The notes under the pieces were generated by a model that was not told where the DNA came from, searched no databases, and saw only the letters and a program-made list of their open reading frames with translations. A stretch of DNA of 5,041 nucleotides from PALSA-505 sp036496025 (GTDB taxonomy: Bacteria; Actinomycetota; Actinomycetes; Streptosporangiales; Streptosporangiaceae): NCBI GenBank assembly GCA_036496025.1, contig DASXLW010000076.1:1-5041 (forward strand), read 5' to 3'. The position numbers and the translations under genes were made by a program. Below are positions 1 through 5,041 of the stretch, in pieces (the stretch's first letter is position 1; the number at the start of each line of letters is the position of its first letter).

Positions 1-1
1 G

Positions 2-529
2 GCGGCGTACCTGGTCCTGGCGCGCCGCGATTACAACTGGATCTGGTTCGCCCTCATCGGCTGGTTCCTGATCAGCGCGGCCACCTCGGAAGGCCAGCAG
101 GCGATGCTGCAGTCCCAGCTGCGCACGGTGCCCGTGCGGCAGATCATGACCCCCGATCCGGTGACCGTGCCTGCGACGTCCACGGTCGCCCAGTTCCTCG
201 ATGACTATCTGCCCCGGCACCGGCACTCCGCCTTCCCGGTGGTAGCCGGCGGCCAGACGGTTGGCCTGGTCACCGTGCACCGGGCCAGCCAGGTACCCGC
301 AGCCGAGCGGGGCCGGACCACGCTGGGCGATGTCGCCTGCCCGCTGTCCGAGGTCGCCCGCGCCGCCCCGGACGAGCCGGCCGCCGACCTGCTGCCCCGC
401 CTGCACGCCTGCTCGGACAACCGGGCGCTGGTATTCGCCGACGGCCACCTGGCCGGGATCGTGTCCCCGGCCGATCTGAGCCACGCGCTGGAACAGCTCA
501 GCCGCACCCGGGGCCCGTTCGGTAATTGA
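2..529 (+). CDS. Site-2 protease (M50 family, Rip3-like) with CBS pair, C-terminal part only
   Basis: This is the 3' end of a gene that enters from the left edge; 175 residues are visible before the TGA at 527-529. Visible residues about 11-27 (WIWFALIGWFLISAA) form a membrane segment. After a short charged stretch comes the VPVRQIMTPDPVTVP signature that opens a CBS domain (about 43-98). A second CBS domain follows (about 107-170), ending in LAGIVSPADLSHALEQL. A last transmembrane helix followed directly by two CBS domains is the known C-terminal layout of the M50B site-2 protease subgroup that includes mycobacterial Rip3. Such proteins cut substrates within the membrane, and the CBS pair on the cytoplasmic side is thought to sense adenine nucleotides. 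The HExxH and NPDG-type catalytic motifs would lie off-window, so protease activity cannot be confirmed here. A CBS-bearing membrane protein of another family is the main alternative. The ATG at 104 is internal, because the frame stays open upstream and encodes the membrane helix. Confidence 0.83.
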   Translation, partial: AAYLVLARRDYNWIWFALIGWFLISAATSEGQQAMLQSQLRTVPVRQIMTPDPVTVPATSTVAQFLDDYLPRHRHSAFPVVAGGQTVGLVTVHRASQVPAAERGRTTLGDVACPLSEVARAAPDEPAADLLPRLHACSDNRALVFADGHLAGIVSPADLSHALEQLSRTRGPFGN

Positions 530-544
530 GGCGCTGACGCGCAA

Positions 545-573
545 CTGACTTGCGGGCCCGGCTGGGGTAGCTT
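545..573 (+). promoter_or_regulatory. Probable promoter of the MocR-type regulator gene, leaderless
   Basis: A -35-like CTGACT (545-550, 4 of 6 to TTGACA) is followed by a 17-base spacer and a -10-like TAGCTT (568-573). TAGnnT is a common -10 form in actinomycetes. Transcription would begin about 7 bases after the -10, at the GTG start codon at 580, giving an mRNA with no leader. No good Shine-Dalgarno sequence precedes the GTG, which fits. The promoter is inferred from sequence only. Confidence 0.5.
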
Positions 574-579
574 CTGGGC

Positions 580-1944
580 GTGGACGTGGAGATCGAGTTC
601 AAGGCCGGCGCCCCGATTGGCCGCCAGCTCGAAGACGTGCTCCGGGTGGCGATTCGTTCCGGCCGGCTGGGACCAGGGTCGGTGCTGCCGCCAAGCCGGG
701 ATCTGGCCGACGAGCTCGGCGTATCGCGTGGTGTGGTGGTCGATAGCTACTCTCAGCTGGCCGCCGAGGGTTACCTGTCGGCGAAACGCGGATCGGGTAC
801 CCGCGTCGCCGAGGTGCCGACGTCGGAAACTCCGCAGCGGCGGCAGGTAAGCACGCCCCGGGCATTCCGGTACGACCTGAGGCCCGGGCAGGCTGACTTC
901 CACGCCTTCCCGCGCGCACGCTGGAAGGCCATGCTGGTGCGCGCGCTCCGGGACCTGCCCGATCGCCGGCTGACCTATCCCGACCACCGCGGCGTTCCCG
1001 AGCTCAGGAACGCCGTGGCCGGATACCTGGCCCGGATGCGCGGGGTAGCCGTGGAGCCCGAGCACGCCGTGATCTGCTGCTCGACGTCCCAGGCGCTGAC
1101 CGTGCTCTGGCACGTTCTGCGGAACCGCGGTGCGCGTCGGGTCGCGATCGAGGATCCTGGCTGGCGCTGGCAGACGCTCACGGTCGAACTGGCCGGTCTC
1201 GAGGCGGTCCCGGTGCGGGTGGACGCCAACGGACTGGTCGTCGGGGATCTCGCCGCCGCCGATGTCGACGCGGTGGTGACGACGCCGGCGCACCACTATC
1301 CGACCGGGGTGGTCATGACGGCAGAGCGCCGCTCGGCCCTGATCGCCTGGGCGCGCGAGCGCCAGGCGCTGATCGTCGAGGACGACTACGACGTCGAGTA
1401 CCGGTTCGGCCGGCATCCGATGGCCTCCCTCCAGGGCCTGGCGCCCGACCTGGTCGCGTTCATGGGGACGACGAGCAAGACGCTCGCCCCCGCGTTGCGC
1501 ATCGCCTGGGTCGTCCCTCCCTCGTACCTGATCGATGACGTAGAGAACGTGTTGCTGGTCACCGGGATGACACCGCCGACGCTCGACCAGGTCGCCATGG
1601 CCTGGTTTATCGAGGACGCCGCGCTCGAGCGTCATCTGCGCTCGATGCGCCGGCACTACCGGGCCAAGCGGGACGTCCTGATCGGCGCGCTGGGCAGGTA
1701 TCTCCCCGAGGTGCGCATCAGCGGCATCGCCGGCGGCCTGCACCTGCTTGCCTGGCTCCCCGACGGCGCCGATGAGCGCGCGACGGCGACGCGCGCCCGG
1801 CAGTCCAGCGTCGGCGTGCATGAGCTCCACCGTCACTGCACAACCCACGTGCCGTCTCCTCCGGCGCTCCTCCTCGGTTTCGCTCTGCCCAGTGAGTCCG
1901 AGCTCGTCGCGGCGACCAGGCTGCTCGCCGAGGCGATCTGCTGA
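580..1944 (+). CDS. MocR/PdxR-type transcriptional regulator (GntR winged helix fused to aminotransferase domain)
   Basis: A complete 454-residue protein, the usual length for MocR regulators. Residues 5-78 form a GntR-type winged helix (PIGRQLEDVLRVAIRSGRL, then LPPSRDLADELGVSRGVVV and the wing KRGSGTRV). A linker (about 79-96) leads to a fold-type I aminotransferase domain (about 97-454). PLP-site features are present: DHRGVPELRNAVAGYL, HHYPTGVVMTAERR (238-251), EDDYDVEYRF (267-276) with D268 and Y270 in the places expected to contact the PLP ring, and TSKTLAPALR with the Schiff-base lysine K300. In this family PLP, or PLP bound to an amino compound, acts as a signal that alters DNA binding, as in PdxR (PLP synthesis) and GabR (GABA use). 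No pdxST, gab or similar target gene is nearby, so the regulon is unknown. Position 431, where many aminotransferases have Arg before LGFA, is Leu here. The GTG at 580 is chosen because it precedes the full winged helix and sits at the predicted transcription start. The family call is firm; the physiological role is not. Confidence 0.93.
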   Translation: MDVEIEFKAGAPIGRQLEDVLRVAIRSGRLGPGSVLPPSRDLADELGVSRGVVVDSYSQLAAEGYLSAKRGSGTRVAEVPTSETPQRRQVSTPRAFRYDLRPGQADFHAFPRARWKAMLVRALRDLPDRRLTYPDHRGVPELRNAVAGYLARMRGVAVEPEHAVICCSTSQALTVLWHVLRNRGARRVAIEDPGWRWQTLTVELAGLEAVPVRVDANGLVVGDLAAADVDAVVTTPAHHYPTGVVMTAERRSALIAWARERQALIVEDDYDVEYRFGRHPMASLQGLAPDLVAFMGTTSKTLAPALRIAWVVPPSYLIDDVENVLLVTGMTPPTLDQVAMAWFIEDAALERHLRSMRRHYRAKRDVLIGALGRYLPEVRISGIAGGLHLLAWLPDGADERATATRARQSSVGVHELHRHCTTHVPSPPALLLGFALPSESELVAATRLLAEAIC

Positions 1945-1951
1945 CCTGTGG

Positions 1952-4591
1952 TTACCGCGCGATGGCGGCGGTCAGGGGATACCGGCCCACGGTGATCTTG
2001 GCGGTCACCCGCCGGGTGCGCGTGTTGACCAGGATGACCCGGCCCGCATAGGCGCCGACGACGGCCGCGGTGTCACCGGACGGCGTGAGCGCCATGGCCA
2101 GCGGGTAGGCGTAGATGCCCACCGGGATGGGTGTCCCGGCCCGGCCGGTCACGGTACTGACCGGTGTCACGCTGCCGGAGATCGTGTTGACCACATAGGC
2201 GGTCGTCCCCCGGCGGGGGACGGTGATCGCCGCTGGCGAGTACCCGACCGGGATAGCCGGTCCCGCGTGCCCGGTCCCGGTGGTAATCGGGGTGAGGGTG
2301 TCGGAGTCCCCGCCGACCGCGTAGACCGTCTTCCCCCCGGGTGCCGCGGCGATGGCGTCCGGTGCCTGCCCGACGGGGATGGCGCGGCCGGGGCGTCCGG
2401 TGGCGATCGTGATCGGGGTGACGGTGTCCGAGCCGTAGCAGGCGACGTACGCGGTGGTGCCGCGCGCGCCGATCGCGATCGCGGACGGATAGCTGCCCAC
2501 CGGTATGGACGACTCTGCCCGGCCGGTGGCGGTGTCGATCGGGGTCACCGCCGCACTGCCCCAGTCGAGCACGTACGCGGTCCGCCCGCCCGGCGTGATC
2601 GCGATCGCGCGGGGGTCGCGGCCCACCCGGATCGGGCGGCCCGCGCGGCCGGTGACCGTGCTGATCGGTGTCACGGTGCCCGAGCCGGAGTTGGCCACGT
2701 AGCCGGTCCGCCCGCCCAGCGTGATCGCGATCGCGCGGGGACCCTGGCCGACCTTGATCGGCGGGCCGGCCCGCTTGCTCGCCAGGTCGACCGGGGTCAC
2801 CGTCCCCGAGCCGTAGTTGACCACGAACGCTGTCGGATGGTGCGCGTAGGCCGGCAGCGGGCCGGTGCCGGGTACCGGTCTGCGGTCGACTGGTCCGGGG
2901 CGCCCGGGCGGGCTCGTGACCGGGCCCGGTGCCCGGACTTGCGCGGGAGCGGGAGGCCACGCGGGACCGCCCGGCGCTCGCCCCCGGCTGAACACGTCGT
3001 TCGCCGGCTGCGCGTAGCGGTCGTTGCGGGTCAGGGTGCCGACGCCGAGCGCCGCCTCGATCGTGCGGAGCAGGCTGTAATGGGTGTAGCGGACATGCGA
3101 CACGTAACCCTGCCGGACACCTGCCGAGCCGAGGATGAGGGTGGGCACCCGCTGGGCGGGGCGTTCGTGGTCGTAGGCATCTTCGTCGAAGGTGATGATG
3201 GCCAGTGATCGCTGGGTCCGCCAGGCCGGCGAGCGCATGACCGCTCCGAGCTCGGCGGCCAGGAACCGGTCGCCCGCGCGGATCCCGCATCCCTCCATAT
3301 CGGAGCAGTCGTCGGCCCCCAGCCAGGCGAAGCTCGGCGTGCTGGCCGCGGTGGCGAGGTCGGCCGGGAGTGCCTCCAGCGGGACGAGGTGAGCCGAACA
3401 GTAGGCGGGGCGGTCGCGGACGTCGGCGAAGTAGGTCATGGGCAGGTCATCGTTCCAGTAGTAGCCGTGCACCGTGTCGTCACACGGCCCGTTCGCGCTT
3501 TGCAGGTATTCCTTCCAGCTGCGGTGCGAGGCATCCAGCAGGTCGCCGATGTTGCGGGCGGCGATGGTGTACCGGGGTCTGGCTTCCAGCGGGTTGGTCG
3601 GCGGCACACCGAACGTGCTTCCGCCCGCCATGGCCAGGTAGTTCCCGTCGCTGGGGTGCTCTTCGGCGAACGAGTCGGCGAGCAGGCTGCCCCGGGGCAG
3701 GAGCCCGTTGAGGTAGGGAGCCTGCCTGGTGTTGCCGATGACCGAGCGGAAGTCCTGATTCTCGAAATAGAACAGGAACACATGCTGGTAGCGGGGCACA
3801 CGCACGGCCGGCGGTACCAGCCGCGGCGCGGGGCCGACCGCAGCCGAAACACTGAACCGCAGGCCATCGGCGACAGCCCGGTCATAGCCCCGGTAGGGAG
3901 AGTACGGCCCGTCGAAATTCGTCAGCGACGTCGCCAGGACCAGGCTGACCCGCGCACCGACCGCCTGCTTCGGGACAACGCCGGCGGCGGCCCGGCCGGC
4001 CAGCCCCTGGCCGCCCGCCACCGTGCCCACCGGGCCGATCGTGCGCCGCGCCAGCACCCGCCCTGCGGCAGACACGAACGCGACCTGCACCGAAGCCCGG
4101 CTCCGCGCGGTGCCGCCCAGCCAGGCCGACAACGCATAGCGCATCGGCGCGGCCGTTGGCTGGTCGCCGGCCGGGCGCAGCCGGACCAGCTGGCGCAGCC
4201 GCGCGGTGCCCCCGGTTCCGCCGGCGAACAACCGCCCGCCGCGCACCAGCGGCCACCGCCCGGTCGCCCGCGGGAAGCCCGGCGTGCCGTACCGCACCAC
4301 CGTCGGCAGGCCGCCGGCTATCTGCCAGCCGGGAATGGTGACGCTGTCCCAGCCTCGCGCGGACGCCGCGCCCGCCTCCGCGCCCGGATTCAGCAGCAGG
4401 TTGCTGCCGGGCCGGGCCGGGGAACGTTGAGCCGCTGCGGCCGTCCCGGCGTCAGCGGCCCAGGCCCTGGCCCGAGCTAAGCCGGCCCAGGCCCGGCCTC
4501 CGGATCCCACCGCGGCCCCGGACAGCACGGTGGTCGCGGTCACCAGCACCGCAACCGACGCAGCCACGGCACGCTCACGCAGTCCAGCCAT
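1952..4591 (-). CDS. Secreted phosphoesterase (acid phosphatase-like) with C-terminal YVTN/YncE-like beta-propeller
   Basis: An 879-residue exported protein. Residues 1-36 look like a signal peptide (MAGLRER, hydrophobic 8-28, then AWA-G). Residues 64-247 begin NLLLNPGAEAG and resemble a secreted beta-sandwich or carbohydrate-binding-like domain. Residues 267-520 are a phosphoesterase domain of the phospholipase C/acid phosphatase superfamily (PF04185 type). It has FENQDF with E277-N278, HPSDGNYLAMAGGS (H312), IITFDED with D469-E470, and RVPTLILGSAGVRQGYV followed by THYSLLRT (H504). E-N and D-E pairs coordinate metal in the related AcpA phosphatase. Four cysteines (370, 398, 429, 435) could pair outside the cell. 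A proline-rich linker (about 538-579) leads to seven YVTN-type repeats (587-879). The likely role is hydrolysis of an extracellular phosphate ester; the substrate is not deducible. The frame stays open to a GTG at 4720, but the ATG at 4591 is preferred because GGGAGGG lies 9 bases upstream and the signal peptide then starts properly. An in-frame GTG at 4594 is nearly as plausible. The gene converges on the upstream regulator gene. Confidence 0.9.
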   Translation of the reverse strand: MAGLRERAVAASVAVLVTATTVLSGAAVGSGGRAWAGLARARAWAADAGTAAAAQRSPARPGSNLLLNPGAEAGAASARGWDSVTIPGWQIAGGLPTVVRYGTPGFPRATGRWPLVRGGRLFAGGTGGTARLRQLVRLRPAGDQPTAAPMRYALSAWLGGTARSRASVQVAFVSAAGRVLARRTIGPVGTVAGGQGLAGRAAAGVVPKQAVGARVSLVLATSLTNFDGPYSPYRGYDRAVADGLRFSVSAAVGPAPRLVPPAVRVPRYQHVFLFYFENQDFRSVIGNTRQAPYLNGLLPRGSLLADSFAEEHPSDGNYLAMAGGSTFGVPPTNPLEARPRYTIAARNIGDLLDASHRSWKEYLQSANGPCDDTVHGYYWNDDLPMTYFADVRDRPAYCSAHLVPLEALPADLATAASTPSFAWLGADDCSDMEGCGIRAGDRFLAAELGAVMRSPAWRTQRSLAIITFDEDAYDHERPAQRVPTLILGSAGVRQGYVSHVRYTHYSLLRTIEAALGVGTLTRNDRYAQPANDVFSRGRAPGGPAWPPAPAQVRAPGPVTSPPGRPGPVDRRPVPGTGPLPAYAHHPTAFVVNYGSGTVTPVDLASKRAGPPIKVGQGPRAIAITLGGRTGYVANSGSGTVTPISTVTGRAGRPIRVGRDPRAIAITPGGRTAYVLDWGSAAVTPIDTATGRAESSIPVGSYPSAIAIGARGTTAYVACYGSDTVTPITIATGRPGRAIPVGQAPDAIAAAPGGKTVYAVGGDSDTLTPITTGTGHAGPAIPVGYSPAAITVPRRGTTAYVVNTISGSVTPVSTVTGRAGTPIPVGIYAYPLAMALTPSGDTAAVVGAYAGRVILVNTRTRRVTAKITVGRYPLTAAIAR
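1955..2833 (-). repeat. Seven tandem 42-residue (126-bp) propeller repeats inside the phosphoesterase gene
   Basis: The last 293 codons are seven copies of a unit reading roughly TAYVVNYGSGTVTPI, then an ATGRAG turn, PIPVG and PRAIAITPGG. Copies begin at residues 587, 629, 671, 713, 755, 797 and 841 of the 879-residue protein. The first five intervals are exactly 42 residues; the sixth is 44. The match is to YVTN/YncE-like beta-propeller repeats, and seven copies would close one propeller, with the last copy shortened at the C-terminus. The DNA also repeats: bases 2579-2614 and 2705-2740 match at 35 of 36 positions, exactly 126 apart. This is a coding repeat, not a mobile one. Confidence 0.85.
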
Positions 4592-4600
4592 CACCAGAAA

Positions 4601-4607
4601 CCCTCCC
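4601..4607 (-). promoter_or_regulatory. Ribosome binding site that sets the phosphoesterase start
   Basis: On the minus strand this reads GGGAGGG, a strong Shine-Dalgarno sequence 9 bases before the ATG at 4591 and 6 bases before an in-frame GTG at 4594. It argues against the far-upstream GTG at 4720 as the translation start. Confidence 0.7.
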
Positions 4608-4654
4608 AGGACGGCGTCCACCAGGACGCTGCTTCCCGCCACCCGAGAACTGCC

Positions 4655-4668
4655 TGATTGTTCAATCA
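4655..4668. promoter_or_regulatory. Perfect 14-bp palindrome, operator-like (proximal)
   Basis: TGATTG-TT-CAATCA has 6-bp arms around a 2-base centre. It is AT-rich inside a very GC-rich region, so it stands out. Its centre (about 4661.5) coincides with the transcription start predicted from the extended -10 at 4669-4677. The form resembles TetR-family operators, but no regulator for it is in the window. Confidence 0.5.
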
Positions 4669-4677
4669 ACGCTAACA
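4669..4677 (-). promoter_or_regulatory. Candidate extended -10 promoter element of the phosphoesterase gene
   Basis: The minus strand reads TGTTAGCGT, which fits TGn followed by TAGnnT. The -35 region (about 4692-4698, TGGGCG or CTGGGC depending on spacing) is poor, as is common for extended -10 promoters. The predicted start is near 4662, giving a leader of about 70 bases before the ATG at 4591. The element exactly fills the 9-base gap between the two flanking palindromes. Confidence 0.4.
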
Positions 4678-4691
4678 GTCGGGTACCCGAC
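4678..4691. promoter_or_regulatory. Perfect 14-bp palindrome, operator-like (distal)
   Basis: GTCGGGTACCCGAC is perfectly self-complementary. It lies just upstream of the candidate -10 element, within the -35/-10 spacer. Its centre is 23 bp, about two helical turns, from the centre of the AT-rich palindrome at 4655-4668. Its sequence differs from that one, so if both are operators they probably bind different proteins. Confidence 0.4.
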
Positions 4692-4897
4692 CGCCCAGAG
4701 GCACAGCCATAACGAGACACGGGCGACGTCGCGGGGTCGCATGGTGGACGCCGGCGGTTCAGGCCATCCCGGGCGGAGGAAAGATCCGCTGATAGCTAAG
4801 CCGGACCCGCTGCCAGCTCTCTGGGCTGGGACATGAGGCGAGGTTCCGGGCCGGTAGTCGCCGGCCGCTGCGGGGAGCCGTCAACCCCCCGAGCCTA

Positions 4898-4935
4898 GGA
4901 TGCCGCACCCCGCTGGCTGGCGAGGTGCGGCATCC
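4898..4935 (-). terminator. Hairpin terminator of the right-edge gene
   Basis: Perfect 12-bp arms, GGATGCCGCACC (4898-4909) and GGTGCGGCATCC (4924-4935), enclose a 14-base loop that can pair a few bases further after one mismatch. The hairpin begins 21 bases after the TAA of the minus-strand gene ending at 4957. No U-run follows on the minus strand (it continues TAGGCTCGGGGGG), which is common for actinobacterial terminators. It would also insulate the phosphoesterase promoter from readthrough. Confidence 0.75.
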
Positions 4936-4956
4936 GTTACTAGCTGCGGATTGTGT

Positions 4957-5041
4957 TTACGGGGTGACGTAGTTGACCGAGGTTCCACAGTTGGATACGC
5001 CGTTTCTGGTTCCGCCACAGGTCGCGTTCTTGTTCACGTTG
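4957..5041 (-). CDS. C-terminal 27 residues of an unidentified protein, cut by the window edge
   Basis: Read on the minus strand, the frame entering from the right edge gives 27 codons ending in TAA at 4957-4959. The visible tail starts NVNKNAT and continues with CGGTRNGVSNCG and then TSVNYVTP. It is rich in Asn, Gly, Thr and Ser and has two cysteines ten residues apart, the look of a small secreted, disulfide-bonded or surface protein. The strong hairpin 21 bases downstream supports a real gene end. I do not recognise the family, and too little is visible to assign a function. Confidence 0.6.
   Translation of the reverse strand, partial: NVNKNATCGGTRNGVSNCGTSVNYVTP

Larger units (their letters stand above)
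4592..4956. other. Intergenic region between two minus-strand genes
   Basis: This stretch of 365 bases holds the RBS, candidate promoter and twin palindromes of the phosphoesterase gene at its left end, and the hairpin terminator of the next gene at its right end. Open frames across 4592-4897 have no family resemblance and no good start. Between about 4692 and 4897 I see no further convincing structure; a weak promoter-like pair near 4785-4820 is not supported. Confidence 0.6.

Noticed and set aside
530..579. Possible terminator between the protease and regulator genes
   Set aside because: Only very short self-complementary pieces (such as CGGGCCCG) are present, with no stable stem or U-run.
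205..1848. Long minus-strand open frame (547 codons) opposite the protease and regulator genes
   Set aside because: It is a shadow of high-GC codon bias: Arg/Gly/His-rich, no recognisable domain, and fully opposite two genes with clear family motifs.
1955..2833. Possible CRISPR array or satellite, suggested by regular repeats
   Set aside because: The period is 126 bp, the repeats are translated and diverged at third positions, and the unit is a recognisable propeller blade.
1748..3208. Plus-strand open frame of 486 codons opposite the propeller
   Set aside because: Its apparent repeats only mirror the 126-bp repeats of the minus-strand gene. The product is Arg/Gly/Asp-rich with no known domain, and it overlaps the regulator's 3' end.
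2073..3290. Second minus-strand frame inside the phosphoesterase gene
   Set aside because: It is an Arg/Pro/His-rich out-of-frame reading of the propeller and catalytic domain, which carry the family motifs in the other frame.
3389..4480. Plus-strand open frame of 363 codons opposite the phosphoesterase N-terminal half
   Set aside because: It has no domain, low-complexity Arg/Gly/Pro composition, and lies entirely opposite a well-supported gene.
4785..4820. Possible further minus-strand promoter (CTGGCA, 16-base spacer, TATCAG)
   Set aside because: Both hexamers match only 4 of 6, and the extended -10 nearer the gene is a better candidate.

Overview
The window looks like chromosomal DNA from a GC-rich actinobacterium, a Streptomyces, Actinomadura or Streptosporangiales-like organism. 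The basis is very high GC, strong G/C at third codon positions, GTG starts, TAGnnT-type -10 elements, and families typical of that phylum. I cannot place it to genus.

Layout, left to right. (1) Bases 2-529 (+) hold the C-terminal part of an M50 site-2 protease with a tandem CBS pair (Rip3-like); its catalytic half lies off the left edge. (2) A compact promoter at 545-573 reads into 580-1944 (+), a complete MocR/PdxR-type regulator in which a GntR winged helix is fused to a fold-type I aminotransferase domain. Its spacing suggests a leaderless GTG-start mRNA. (3) Converging on it, with only 7 bases between the stop codons, is a large secreted protein at 1952-4591 (-). It has a signal peptide, an N-terminal beta-sandwich-like region, a phosphoesterase/acid phosphatase domain, a proline-rich linker and a C-terminal seven-repeat YVTN/YncE-like propeller. 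(4) Bases 4592-4956 are non-coding. They carry the RBS of the phosphoesterase gene, two perfect 14-bp palindromes bracketing an extended -10 element, and a strong 12-bp hairpin that is probably the terminator of the next gene. (5) Bases 4957-5041 (-) are the last 27 codons of an unidentified gene with two cysteines, cut by the right edge.

Nothing ties the genes into one pathway. The regulator and the phosphoesterase are convergent, so they are not an operon, and no pdxST or other usual MocR target is visible. The parts most worth a second look are the twin-palindrome promoter of the phosphoesterase, the unusual domain order of that protein, and the probable leaderless start of the regulator. 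I see no CRISPR array, insertion sequence, tRNA, rRNA or convincing new multi-gene system here.
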